NCBI RefSeq assembly: GCF_964656455.1
Contig: NC_135720.1
Coordinates: 100,948,696-101,012,695 of the forward strand
Direction of reading: 5' to 3'
From: Halichoerus grypus
Taxonomy: Eukaryota > Chordata > Mammalia > Carnivora > Phocidae
Length of the DNA: 64,000 nucleotides
Position numbers and translations under genes: made by a program. How positions within the stretch are numbered: the first letter of the stretch is position 1; each line of letters begins with the position of its first letter. Below the pieces are notes generated by a model. The model had not been told where the DNA came from and made no database searches. It saw only the letters and a program-made list of their open reading frames with translations. Shown here piece by piece: positions 22,073 through 33,480 of this stretch.

Positions 22073-23464
22073 TAAACCCCATGGTATTTAGACTTCTAAA
22101 TGAATTTAGAATTACAGAGCTCATAGGAATTACACAGCTAGTAATTCTATCACCATGGTCCTAGGCTCTCAATTTCAGAGTTATTGTGATGTCTGTCTCT
22201 TATGTCTGAAACAATTTGAGAGCTTTTGGGCCAAGGTATTGTGGGCTTAGAGATGGAATGGATCTGTAGCTGGGTTCAATACTCTGGAAGGGAAATCTAG
22301 GAATTCTTAGATATCCTCCATATTAATCAATAACAACACCTAGAAATATAGAATATATTATTCCACCTTGGCACCAAGAATCTGGCTGCTAAATTTACAA
22401 CTGCACCAAGATTTGGTAGTAGCAATGTGGACACAGATGTAAAATTAAATCAATTCAGTGTCACATAAATGCATGATTATTTTCCACTGAATGTTCAATT
22501 CAGATGAAAGCAGCTGCCTAGTTGCTTGATTTCAAAAGGACAGTTTCCAATTTCATAGGAAAGAGAGTGAGGAAGATCTAAGTAAGTGAATAATAAGATA
22601 AATGATTTGGAACTCTGAAAATACTTCCTTAAATGTATATATAAAATTTATCTGTTTGGATGTGAATGCCTAAACGTTGGTTGGTATAATACTTTATTAA
22701 AAAAAGATACTTAATAAAGGAATAGTATTATTTGGACAGCAAATTCCTGACTACCATTAGTCAGCTTTATGGAAGTCTATGGGAATTAAAGTTCTAAAGC
22801 ATGAATTATATTAGTAGCAATTCTACACTTTGCTAGATTTACTTTAAAATATAATGTTGACATCAAAGATCTTCTTTGAAATACAAAATTCCTATATTTC
22901 TGAGTTATTGCTCCTTGATATATTTAAGGCAGAATAGGTCTGCCATATTTATTATATTCCATCTGATTTTTTTCTTTAGAAAATTATGAGACTTCCTAGA
23001 AAATAGAGCTGTCCTACTTCGTTTTTGTTCAAATCTTAATTTACCTTTCTATCCGTATCTCTGATGAGAGAGTGCCTTTGTGTTTATTATTGTAGCTTCT
23101 GATACTTGGGTGCTACAGTAGGTGGGACATCCAGATGAGGTAAGGTTGGAAGACTAAGCAATAATTGGGTTTTCTTAAAAACCTAATTCTATAGTGTTGT
23201 TTCATCATTACACTTTCTCACTTCAGAGGCTTGCTTTCTTCATAGCTGAAAATCATACAATTACCCTGTTTCTCTAAAGAAAAGAAATGAGATAAAATAG
23301 AGGCTTGGGGAGATTTAATTAAAAGGAAATTTTAAGGAGATACTGTTCAGCTCAGTAATTATCCAATTATACCACAGGTTAGTGTCAGAATCTGATTTAA
23401 ATGCAAATTTCCTGACTCCCAAATCACTGATCCTAATATTTTGCTACTCTTTTTTTTGTTGTTT
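22073..23464. other. Low-copy AT-rich DNA
   Basis: No recognisable repeat, exon or RNA gene. Confidence 0.4.
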
Positions 23465-23600
23465 AATATGGCCTGCACCAATATTTTTCCCACTTTACCA
23501 AGATAAAATTGACATATAAGAGTGGGTAAATATAAGGTGTACAACTTGTTGATTTGATATATTTATAGATTGCAAAATAATTACCACCGTAGCATTATTC
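23465..23600 (-). mobile_element. L1 3'UTR fragment (old L1M type), minus
   Basis: 'aaattgacatataag', 'aaggtgtacaacttgttg' and 'atttgatatatttatag' match the antisense 3'UTR of old L1s. A related copy is at 42611-43045. Confidence 0.7.
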
Positions 23601-23609
23601 TAACTGATC

Positions 23610-23860
23610 TATTGTGCTTTTACTGTGCTTTACAGTTTATAAGGGAATGTTTATATATTCTCTATACATTGCTTTATTTTATCCTCAAAATGACCTTTGC
23701 AACAGGGGAAATATTTTAACCATTGTATGTCATTTACAGATAAGGAAACTCAAACTGGGGATATGAAGTGATGTGAGGATTACATAGTTAGAAAAAATAT
23801 ATATTCAAGATCAGACCCATGCCATCTTACTATGTAGAGTTTTGAGCATTCTTACTACCA
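23610..23860 (+). repeat. MIR
   Basis: 'tttacagataaggaaactcaa' core with 'gcaacaggggaaat' before and 'catagttag' after, in MIR order. Confidence 0.7.
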
Positions 23861-24479
23861 TCAATTTAGTGTCTGAAGTGATTTCCTGGCCATGTACCTA
23901 GACCTTCTCAAACCAAGTACAGTTGGAATCATCTGTAACTTCATTTTAGTTTGCCAGCCCACGATCCTGATTCAGCTATGATGCTATTACTGTATTACAC
24001 ATGTGCTACAGAACAGCTCCACAATCACTGGAGCATAGACAAGTTTATATTCTGAGTAAATGAGATTTGATTTAAATAAATCACATTTAGGATCCTGCCC
24101 ACGCACCTTGGTAAGACATATTGTGAAGGAGTAAGATTTATTTTGTTTTATTTTGTTTTCTCCTGGCAAATGAATAAGATTGAATAGAAATAAAATTCAA
24201 CTTCTTCATGAATATAGTTGGCTCCTTTTTTTCATATTTTCATGTCATTTTTTTTCATCATTTTCTACTCTCAAGGAAAACCACCTTGTCAATAAATACT
24301 TGTTGAGCATCATATATTTCCAAGGCATATGATATATCTTGAGGATTCTATGGTGAGTGTAGAAGAATTTTTGTCTACTGTGCTTTTTGTAGTGCTGGTA
24401 GAACCAGGAAGGCAGGGAGTATTATACTAAGATACGGATTAGTTTTAGGAGACAACTCACAGTGCAACAGATTTGCTCA
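23861..24479. other. Low-copy DNA
   Basis: Nothing recognisable beyond AT richness. Confidence 0.4.
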
Positions 24480-24600
24480 CATCCAATGGTAGAATGATAA
24501 AAGGAACTTAACTGGGAGTCAGGAGGTCTTTGTTCTAGCCCTGACTTTACCGTGGTCTCTTTGTGAAGCCATAGAAATGTCCTTCCTTGGACTCCTTTAG
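24480..24600 (+). repeat. MIR 5' half
   Basis: 'actgggagtcaggaggt' and 'ttctagccctgactttacc' match the MIR middle and 5' part. Confidence 0.5.
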
Positions 24601-25884
24601 CATTTGACTTCTGAAGCTTTTTGATAAGATAGATAATCTGGGAAATCCTTAACTCTTCTAAGGCATAATGATTTATATTTTCCTTGTTGACCTTGGTGCT
24701 TGAAATCTTTAAATCCTCTTTTTTAATCTCTTGTCAGTTAATCAACTTCATCTTAAAAAAAAATGTAAAGAATTATTCCTTAATTTGAATTTCTGCTAGT
24801 TATCCATTGGAAAATATCCTGGACTTAGCTAAATGTGTTACCTTTTAGTGTATATGGCTTCTGAATAAGGCTGTACAAAAGAAAGGAAAAACTCCATCTA
24901 GTTGAGTCATGCCTACTATTTGCTCCACTTGGAGAAATCTCTACATAACAATCTATTTGTAATAATTATGTTTTATTTAATATTAGAATGATTATCAAAG
25001 TGTAATTCTAGTATAAAATCTCTTATTCAAAGGAAGGAGAGATACTACCACTGCTTCAAAAACTACGTAGGCATGAGGCTTAGGAGTGGATGGGAGTGAG
25101 TTGCAAATGACAGGCTGAACACAGAGGTATTCAACACACATCAGGTGAAACATATCAACACATGCATAAACTATCTGCATGGAATCTAAATTATTTATTC
25201 GTTTATTCATTCTGACATGCGCTGGGTTTGTAACTACACACAGGGTATTATAGAATTAGTAAACTGGATTCATGCCTTCTGGGAATGAGAAGAGGAGCAC
25301 AGGGTTTGATTTGGTCTATGGTTTATTTTGACTTATAATCTTTCTAATTCTAAGTTTCTTCAACTACAAAATGATGGATGGGGTTTTCAATTTACAAAGT
25401 TGTTATAAGTATTGAGATAATTTGGGCATACCTAGTCCCTGAGGTTCCACATCTGCAAGGTATTAGAAATCCATTTTGTAATTGCTTAAGACTACACATA
25501 GACATATACACATATAAATACATACACATTAATGCACGCACACACAAGCATCCATTTACACACAAACACATGAATGTACTTGGATATTAGATATTTGACA
25601 CCCTCATCCCTAAACTGTTTAATAAATGAATTGAAATTTAAAATCATATGGATATAAATGAATTTAAATTTAAAAATCATAAGGCTATCTATGAAACATT
25701 GAAGTCAGTGAAAGAAAATCCTATTTTAAAGAATATTTTATGCTTATCATGGAAACTGTGTTGAACCAATGTTCTTTGTTCTCTAGGTATTGTACTATTT
25801 ATCTTCTGTTGACTGGAGGGTATAAGAGAAAGCAAGGTTTTGCTGATCAAACATGCATTGGATATAATTCTAGTCCCTTATATA
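24601..25884. other. Low-copy DNA with an ACAT/CA-rich tract
   Basis: An imperfect CA/TA tract lies at about 25495-25575. Nothing else is assignable. Confidence 0.4.
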
Positions 25885-26010
25885 ATGTGCAACTATGAAG
25901 AAGTAATTTAAGCTCTCAGAGCCCCAATTTTCCTATTATTGGTATGGGAATAATAACCTTCTAATAAATGGAGATTAGAGCAAAGAATGAATGAAATAAC
26001 ATGCATAAAA
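25885..26010 (+). repeat. MIR fragment
   Basis: 'ttaagctctcagagccccaat' followed by 'gggaataataacc' and 'aaataacatgcataaa' match MIR order. Confidence 0.6.
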
Positions 26011-26439
26011 CCCTAACATGGCTCATTTAGGTCATCATTTTTTCTCTCTGCAGAATCTTTTCCATGCACAAAACAAAATGCCCAACCAAAAATTAGTCAT
26101 TTCCCATGATTCTTTAATAATAACATTCCCCTTTGAGTCTATGGCCTTCCAGATCCATGGCTCAGTATTGTGTTCTGCTCAAAGAAACACAGACCAGCAG
26201 CTGAAAAGTAATTTGAAAATAACTACTTGCTTGCAGTTTCTCAAAACCCAAAATGCAATACAATTATCAAGACTTCAAAGAGAAACAAGTGTTAGCTCCC
26301 CTTTCCTTCTTGTTCATTTCTCATACACTATTCAGCTGCTCCAGAGATGGTCTATATGATTCTGACACCAATTCCAATGTGTGAGTTTTTTCCCTCACCA
26401 CCAAGCAGTAAACTCAATTCTGACAATATCTGTCTGAAG
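26011..26439. other. Low-copy DNA
   Basis: An open plus-strand stretch of 113 codons (26018-26359) shows no domain I know; probably chance. Confidence 0.35.
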
Positions 26440-27150
26440 ATAGTGCATGATCCCATAGGTTAAGGGCTCAGTCCTACAAAAATACCCTCCACCCCACTTC
26501 AGATGCTAATCAAAACTCCAGGTTGTCACCTGTGCTTCTGACTGGCTGGCAATAGACTGGATGTTCTAATGGGCCCTTCCTTGGGTTTAACTTGCTAGAG
26601 CAGCTCACAGAACTCAAAGAAACCTTTTATTTACCAGATTACCAGTTTACCATAAAAGCATACAATTTAGGAATAGTCAAATGGGAGAGATGCATAGGGC
26701 AAAGTATGTGGGAAGGGGTGCAGAACTTCCATACATTGAACAAGCCACTTTCCTCAAATCTCCAAGTGTTCACTAACCCAGAAGTTCTCCCAACCTCATC
26801 CTTTTGGGGGTTTATGGAGGCTGCATTATTACATAGGTATGATTGATTCAGTCATTGGCCATTAGTAATTAAAATGAGTCTCCAGCCCATTCCCCCCCCC
26901 GCCAAAAGTAAGGAGATGGTACTAAAAGTTCCCACCCTCTAATCAGAAGTTTGGTTCCCCTGGCAACTAGCTCCCATTTGTAGTTTACTTGGGGGCTTTC
27001 CAAAAATCACCTCATTAATATAATAAGACACCTTTATTGTTTTTCATCACTCAGGAAATTTCAAGGGTTTTAGGAGCTCTGTGACAGGAACAGGGATGAA
27101 GACCAGAAGTCTGTTATACATTACAAATCACAATATCAGTCTATATGTCA
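26440..27150. repeat. Old LTR-like mammalian repeat, family not named
   Basis: A mammal-wide repeat order is visible: 'agcagctcacagaactca', 'gagatgcatagggcaaag', 'tatgtgggaaggggtgcag', 'ggttcccctggcaac' and 'ggaaatttcaagggttttagg'. I recognise the consensus as an LTR-type repeat but cannot name the family or be sure of its orientation. Confidence 0.55.
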
Positions 27151-27289
27151 ACCTAATTGATGCTGACAAATTTAACCTCCAACCTCAGTCCTTTGTAAAA
27201 TGTCTACCACATTATTTCCCACTTGCCTAGTATATTCCCTCTTCTTCCACCAAACCTCCACACTTTAAAGGAAAATAGTGTATCCTTTT

Positions 27290-27475
27290 AAACAGAATTT
27301 ATTGAGATTATTGTTTGCTATGTCCCAGACTATGTACTTTTTAAACATTATGTTAATACTTGAGTAACTTTGTGATGCATGTAGTTTTATGTCCATTTTA
27401 GAAATCAGGAAACTGAATCCCAAAGAGTTTAAACAATTGGCAAAAGACCCTCAGCTGGCAAGTGTAAAATATCAA
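27290..27475 (+). repeat. MIR
   Basis: 'attttagaaatcaggaaactg' core, then 'caattggcaaaagaccctc' and 'agctggcaagtg', in MIR order. Confidence 0.65.
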
Positions 27476-27814
27476 AGATGAGAGAGTGAAAAAAAAAAAC
27501 AAAAAAAAAACCAAGATTTTAACAGAGGCCTATTTATTTTCAAAGCTCATGCTCTTACTCTCTATTTTACCATATTTCTCTACTGTTATTTCAGTGTATA
27601 GTGTTGTTCTATTGATTTCCAGTGCCACTCTTATTAACTTGATGTGAAATACATGTTTGTTTATCAAGATATGTTTCATTTGGTTTGTTTGGTTTGACTT
27701 CTTTCCTATCAGATATTTTCCCAATTCTTCCCCATTGGATGCTTTCCCAATTCCATTAATTTGCAAAAACTTGGTAAACAGGGACTGCATGTGGATAGGA
27801 TTCCAGGTTCTCTA
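27476..27814. other. Low-copy DNA
   Basis: A short A-rich run (27489-27510); otherwise nothing recognisable. Confidence 0.4.
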
Positions 27815-27975
27815 GATGTCTGACTTCATGATCTGGCATAAGTTACTTTCTATGGGCCTTATTTTCTTCATCAGGGGGAAAAACATGCTTCCTAAAACAT
27901 CTACTTCATAAGGTTATTTTGAAGGTTCAAGGAAATGATAAACATGCCATTCTACAAATGCTAAAGCAGTTTATT
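27815..27975 (+). repeat. MIR 3' half
   Basis: 'tgggccttattttcttcatc', 'cttcataaggttattttgaag' and 'ggaaatgataaacatg' follow the MIR 3' core. Confidence 0.6.
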
Positions 27976-28257
27976 TCCATAACTTGGAGATGACAATGAG
28001 AAGGATACACCCTGGTGGTGGTTTTAAGATTTTACTGTAGGAAACTGTGAGTTCTTCTTTTTATAGGTAATCTACTTTTTCACTTAAAAAATGCCTCCAG
28101 CTAATAAAAAATATTTTATTTCATGTGAATTAAAAATATCAGAATATTATTTAGAGGTGAATATGTGACTCAGTGCAGTCCAGATAAAAAGATAAATGAA
28201 ATATTAAATTACAAAACTCTTAATTACTTCTCTTTCAAAATGTTATTTACAAAGTCC
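27976..28257. other. Low-copy AT-rich DNA
   Basis: Nothing recognisable; weak similarity to the DNA left of 30673 may extend the neighbouring direct repeat upstream. Confidence 0.35.
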
Positions 28258-28366
28258 TTTTGTAATTATAATCTCTTAAAATGCACCAGGACTGCTTTAT
28301 CTGCTTATTTTTGATCTGTGTCTTTACTATATAGTTTCCATGTAATAAAGTGAATTTATAGTTGTC
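28258..28366 (+). repeat. Diverged direct repeat, left copy (109 bp)
   Basis: It aligns without gaps to 30673-30781 with 18 mismatches in 109 bp by hand (about 83%). The identical core AAGTGAATTTATAGTTGTC closes both copies. Confidence 0.88.
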
Positions 28367-28374
28367 TCTGTTTT

Positions 28375-28745
28375 ATTTGTAATAGCCCCAAACTGGAAAC
28401 AGCCAGATGTCCTTCAAAAAATAAATGGTTCAACTGTGGTGTACCTATCCTATGGAATACTACTCAATGATAAAAAGGAACAAACTATTGATGCATGTAA
28501 CAACTTGAATGAATCTCTGGAGAGTTATGATTAATGAAAAAGACAGTCCCCAAAAGTAACATACTATATGAATCCACTTATATAACATTCTCAAAGTGGA
28601 AAGAAGGAAGGAAGGGAGGGAGGGAGGGAAAAGAAAGGGAAAAGAAAAGGAAAAGAAAGAAATGGAGAACAGATTAGTCATTGCCAAAGAGTAGATTCCT
28701 GGAGAGTAGGGACAGCCTGCTTGGCTTGTCATAACTTCAGCTTCC
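28375..28745 (+). mobile_element. Old L1 3' region, plus strand, with purine microsatellite
   Basis: 'taatagccccaaactggaaac', 'ctatggaatactactcaatg' and 'aaaaaggaacaaactattgat' are the sense sequence of old L1M elements near the 3' end. A (GAAG)n/(GGGA)n tract at about 28598-28665 lies inside it. Confidence 0.8.
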
Positions 28746-28980
28746 ATCACTGAAATTTGGCCTGGAACATAGTAAGTGTTTGATACTGATCAATATATGA
28801 AGAATGAATGAATGAACTGATGTAAAGGTAGCCCCACTGATACATTCATGGCAAAACTGGGTGCTCAGTTTGGATAAGTTTAAACCTTGTATAGCTCGGC
28901 AATGTATCCTGAAGTGAGCACCTATGCAACCACCACTCAGAGGGAAAAATGAAACCCTGTTAACACTCTGGAAGCTGCTC
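28746..28980. other. Short unassigned spacer
   Basis: Contains a small (GAAT)n run at about 28800-28816; otherwise nothing recognised. Confidence 0.35.
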
Positions 28981-30650
28981 TATGCATCCATCCAGGCACT
29001 ATCCTTTCCTCTTCCCAGAGATAACCATGATCTTGATTACCAGGAAAATTACTTTTCTGTTTTTCTTTCCCATCAAAGCATTGCAGTTTACTTTATATAA
29101 ATGGATAAATATAGTATGTGCTCTTGTGTGTGGCTTCTGTTGCCCAACATTATGTTTGTGAAACTCATCGGTGTTGCTACATGGCTATAGTTTGTTCATT
29201 TTCATTACAGAATTCCAATGTGTGAATGAATATACTGCAGTTTACACATTTACTGTTAAAGGATATTTAAGTTTACACTTTGGGGCCAGTAAAAACAGAT
29301 GCTGTAAACATTCTTGTACATGACTCTTAGAATAACATTTCTTTTGGATATATAATCAAGAGTAAAATGTGTTGGTCATGTTATAACATATATTTAGTTC
29401 AGTAGTTAATGTCAAAGAGTTTTCCAAAATAGTTGTGCCAATCTGCGGTTTTCCCAAGTGATGAATGAGAGTTCCTATTGTTCCACACCTTTGCGGCATT
29501 TGGTATTGTTTTCTGGGTTTTTTGCTTTGTTTTGTTTTGTTTTGTTTTTGTTTTTCTTGCCATTCTAATGGATGTGTAGTGATATCTCAATGTCTTATTT
29601 TACAATCCATAATTACATATGATGTAGATATATTTTTCATATGCTATTTGCTGTATGAGTTGTTGATTTAGATCTTTTGCCAACTGTTTAATTGGGTTGC
29701 TTTTTTAAATTGAATTTAAGAGCTCTCTGTATATTTTGAATACACACATCCATTATCATATCAGTTTTGCATATATTTTCTCCCAATCTCTGGTTTATTT
29801 TTCTTTTTTCTTTTCTTTTTTTTTTTTTAAGATTTTATTTGTTTATTTGACAGAGAGATTAGAGAGCCCAAGTAGGCAGAGAAGCAGGCAGAGGGAGAGG
29901 GAGAAGCAGGCTCTCTGCTGAGCAGGGAACCCAATGTGGGGCTCGATCCCAGGACCCCGGGATCATGATCTGGGCCGAAGGCAGCCACTTAACTAATGAG
30001 CCACCCAGTCACCCCTGGTTTATTTTTCATTACCTTAAACTCTCAATCATTTTTTATAGTTTTTTTGCTTAGAATTTTGTACATTCTTTGTTAGATATAT
30101 TCATACGTGTTTGTTAATTTTGATGTTATAAGTGATATTATTACAGATTTGCTGATATATAGAATGCCATTACATTTTATATGTTTGCCTCAAGTATAAT
30201 TTCTAATAATTTATCTGTAGATTCCTTTGTTTATGCTATCTTTGTGTTATTACTGTATACTAGCTTCATAAAAATGTTTTGAGGTTTTCACTTTTGCTCT
30301 CCTATTTTCTGGAACAATATAGGTAGTATTTTGATTATTTGGTCTTTAGATACTTGATAGAATTTCCTAGGAAATTATCTGGCCTTGGACTCTTGCTAAG
30401 ATAGTGCTTTAATTGCTTTTCAATTTCTTCTATGGAAATTGGTTGGTTTAGACTTTCTATCTCTACTGGGATAATTTTTTTCAAGCTGTATTTCCCTACA
30501 AAATTATTTACTTCATCTGATCTTGGTTTTCAACTTACATAGTTATGCAAAGTAGTCTGTTATGATTTTGAAAATTTCATCTCTTTTAATGGTTATTCTT
30601 CCCATATCATTTCTTATTTTGTATTTCTTTCTTTTTTCTCTTAAATAAAT
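28981..30650 (-). mobile_element. Old L1 (ORF2 part), minus strand, split by a SINE
   Basis: Antisense L1 ORF2 phrases are visible, such as 'gccattctaatggatgtg', 'cttttgccaactgtttaattg', 'aagagctctctgtatatttt' and, after the SINE, 'attatctggccttggactc' and 'tcttctatggaaattgg'. They run in L1 order but are highly diverged. A (TTTTG)n tract lies at 29527-29555. Confidence 0.7.
29804..30015 (-). mobile_element. CAN-SINE, minus
   Basis: Complete antisense SINE inside the old L1. Exact 13-bp target duplication TGGTTTATTTTTC at 29791-29803 and 30016-30028. Confidence 0.95.
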
Positions 30651-30672
30651 TTATATTGTAGAAAAGAAATTC

Positions 30673-30781
30673 ATTTGTAATAATAATCTCTCAAAAGACA
30701 CCAGGACTGCATTGTCCTTTTATTTTTGGACTGTGTCTTTGCTGTATGGTTTCCAGGTAGTGAAGTGAATTTATAGTTGTC
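30673..30781 (+). repeat. Diverged direct repeat, right copy (109 bp)
   Basis: Partner of 28258-28366. The 2.3-kb interval between the two copies is essentially all L1-derived plus one SINE. Confidence 0.88.
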
Positions 30782-31196
30782 CTTATGTAAATCCATGCAA
30801 ATAAACTCAAAATCCAGATATAAAAACATTGCTTGCAATTCTATTCTGTGGTATATTTTAATAGCTCATTGATCCTCTGCAATTGGATCAAGAGGGTGTT
30901 TGTTCTATTCTCTTACTCAGGAAATACCACCCCACCCCTACCAAATAACCTGAAAATGCTCTCCTAAGTACTCTTTTCTACCAGTACAAAAGGATATGGA
31001 ATTGTTTTCCATACTTTTGGTGAAGGGAATATAAAGACCAAATAAATATGTGAGAAGGGTGTGAATAAATGAGTAAGAATAAATAAAAGTGACAGGTGAG
31101 TGAAGGGTATTAATTTATAGGATGCATAGAACTCTTGTCTTTTTCCCAACTATGAATTAGTTAAAAGGTAAAACTTTTAATTGATGGAGATGGTAA
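30782..31196. other. Low-copy DNA
   Basis: Nothing recognisable. The right edge is the outer flank of the ERV LTR. Confidence 0.4.
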
Positions 31197-31636
31197 TGTT
31201 AACCTTAAAAATAAAATAGCTAATAATTTTATTAGCAAAATGAGCTTATTCGGGAATAGCAGAGGAATTGCAATTTGGGAAAAGCAAATTGTGGTAAACC
31301 ATAGGCAAATCTAGAGACAAAAGGAAAGTCAGCTTTTATTGGGTTTTAGGAGGAAATTGAAGAGGGTTGTTTTAAACAACAGTTCATTGGAAAAGAAGAG
31401 GAGTTCAAGGTTGTTGGTGGTTTCTTTGGCTACAAGCAGTGGTTAGTGCTTTGTTGCAAGGGGCAAGGAGAGATCTTTTTTTTTCTTAAAAGCAGGAGAT
31501 GAAATTCCTATGTGAAAAATGTCCTCCTTTGCAAGATTACTCGAATCTTCCTTCTTGCTGCTGGTTATGCAGGTTGCAATAGTGATATATGTGTGAGAGC
31601 TGAGGAGCTTCAGGGCTTCCTGTCTCCTTTCTCACA
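31197..31636 (-). mobile_element. 3' LTR of a class I (gamma-like) endogenous retrovirus, minus
   Basis: Read on the minus strand the LTR starts TGTGAGAAAGG directly after a polypurine tract and ends TTAACA, giving TG...CA termini and 440 bp. A CCAATAAAAGC motif (TATA or poly(A) function) lies about two-thirds in, followed by a pyrimidine-rich R/U5-like stretch. The second target duplication is not available because the 5' half of the provirus is not recognisable. Confidence 0.75.
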
Positions 31637-31649
31637 TTTCCCCCTTTTG
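31637..31649 (-). promoter_or_regulatory. Retroviral polypurine tract
   Basis: Minus-strand CAAAAGGGGGAAA abuts the LTR TG. In retroviruses this primes plus-strand DNA synthesis. Confidence 0.8.
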
Positions 31650-31829
31650 ATCAAAATCTTGACTCAAAAACATTGCTGATCAAGAGTCAGGTGTTCTACA
31701 TTTAGTGGTTTTGTCCCTCGGTGACAGAAAGGACCTATCCTGGTTGTCACGTTCCACATGAGAAGAAATGTGCACAGGTTGGAAAACAATGAGGCCACAT
31801 TTTATTTAAAAAAAGAGGAGAGAACTCTC

Positions 31830-33000
31830 GGGCATTTTTTAACTAAAGTCTATTCCTTATGAAAGTCATAAACACTACAGATGCTGAGTTAGCATCACTC
31901 TGTTGGGTACATTGTTTCTGCAAAGATTTCACAAGCAATAGATACAGAACATAAAAATGATTATACAAAACAAGTTGAGGAGCAGAATGACAACCCCAGT
32001 TTATCTAATAGTCCTAAACTAGGAGCCTAAACCTGAAGGTAACCGGCTAAATAGATCAAAGGACTATGGGTTGTCAGATATAATTCATTGTAGCCTATGT
32101 GCTTGTTCTCTGATATTATGCAGTTGGGTTTCCACTTCTCCAGAGCAATTTAACCATGCAACAGATGGTATTCACTATTATACAAATACCTCCTTGTTCA
32201 GTAAGTAGATGATCAGGGGCTATGTGATTATCCACAATTACTTTACCTAATGAATCAAATGCTCACTGGTAGGCTGTTAATGCTTTGGTTGTGCAGTCTG
32301 CTAGCTCTCCTAATGTTAGGGAGAAATTTTTGATCATGCATTCATTGGCATTTACTCTGATTCATCAGCTATCTAAACATTATGTGCTTTTGGGAAATGC
32401 TCTCCACCACTAAAGAAATGAAACCAAGTTGAGTATAGAGGACTCCAGCTAAGGTCTGGTTATCAAAAGATTTATTAGATGGAGTTTCCTGGTTGACCCT
32501 TTCAAGCTATGTTTGGCTGGAAGAGCTGGGATGACATTCTGTGAAAAGCTATTCCTTCCTAAAGTGTTCTTTTCTAAAAACCTCACAAAAAGGTGTAAAC
32601 CTGCTTGTATTTTCCTTTTAGTGCAGGGGAACAGATCATATTTAGATAAGGAAAAGACTAGGGGGAGCAAAGTCCATATGACTGGCAAAGGGGGAGGTGT
32701 TTAGTTGAGCTAGTATGTTTATAATGGGAAAGATTGAAATAAGGTATAGGGACACCTGGTCATAACATCCTAACCCAATAGGTAAGTAACATCCATGGGC
32801 ATATGGGTATAATAGGCAGTGGCATTTGGGACTAAAGATGAATTAGTTGCAGGTAAGACCAAGGGATCTCCAATATCACAAGCAGATTGAAGCTTCTGGT
32901 GACTGACCAACAGTCAGATTTCCCCCTTTTGCAATAGACTGAGAAATGTGGGTAAGAGCACTGTCTCTCTAGAGAAAGAGAAAAAAACAAGGTAAGAATC
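31830..33000 (-). pseudogene. ERV env remnant
   Basis: A decayed retroviral envelope gene. The clearest part is the transmembrane subunit near 32205-32157 on the minus strand. It reads QGGIC, with that Cys opening a CX6CC arrangement, the hallmark of gamma-like and D-type envelopes, in which the last Cys bonds to the surface subunit. Downstream (toward 31900) a hydrophobic stretch is compatible with a membrane anchor. The surface-subunit part (about 33000-32300) is not recognisable beyond scattered open pieces. Numerous stops and shifts make it non-functional. The location between pol and the LTR supports the call. Confidence 0.65.
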
Positions 33001-33059
33001 AGCAACAAGAAAAAGATATGCAGGCCTGGTCCAGTTATGTTTCAGCTGTCATCTGTTTC

Positions 33060-33475
33060 TGTGTCTGGAAATCCTTACTTTCAGATCTCCAGGTCACCAG
33101 TGCAGGTCCAGTCTGGATTTAGTCCCCATTTTTAAGTGTGATACATGAATCCAAGAGTTTACTCTCTGAAGTTTGGCAGCACAAGGGTTGGTTAACAGTA
33201 CCTGAGAGGAGTCTTTCCAACAGAGTTGAAAGTCTTTTTGGAGATGTCTTTTCCAATAGATGAAGTATCAGTTTGCAAGGTGTGATGTTTGAGGTCTTTG
33301 TCTCCTGGGATCACACTGTTCTACTAAAGCATGGCTATTTTCAATATAAACAATTAGGTCTTTATGGTATTAAAGTTTATGTCCTCTTTTTTCAGCTGTG
33401 GATCAAAAGAAGCAGGGGCTAGGTGCATTGGGTGTTCCGTTACAAAAAGAAAAGTCTTACTGAACTCATGCAAAT
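33060..33475 (-). pseudogene. ERV pol remnant: integrase C-terminal end
   Basis: A decayed end of retroviral pol. On the minus strand the frame runs through HALVEQCDP, a stop, then YWKRHLQKD, VLLTNPCAAKLQ and SWIHVSHLK. The last matches the C-terminal integrase signature of gamma-like retroviruses, where pol ends just upstream of env. A second frame further 5' has MHLAPASFDPQL, which belongs to the same region after a frameshift. At least one stop and one shift are present. This is what fixes the provirus as class I and on the minus strand. Confidence 0.8.
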
Positions 33476-33480
33476 ATATA

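Larger units (their letters stand above)
31197..33480 (-). mobile_element. Class I ERV relic (integrase end, env, 3' LTR)
   Basis: On the minus strand the order is pol C-terminus (33475-33060), env (about 33000-31830), polypurine tract and LTR, which is the standard 3' half of a gamma-like provirus. All frames are broken. 5' of 33480 I cannot follow it; AT-rich DNA up to 35200 may be further decayed internal sequence. Confidence 0.78.
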
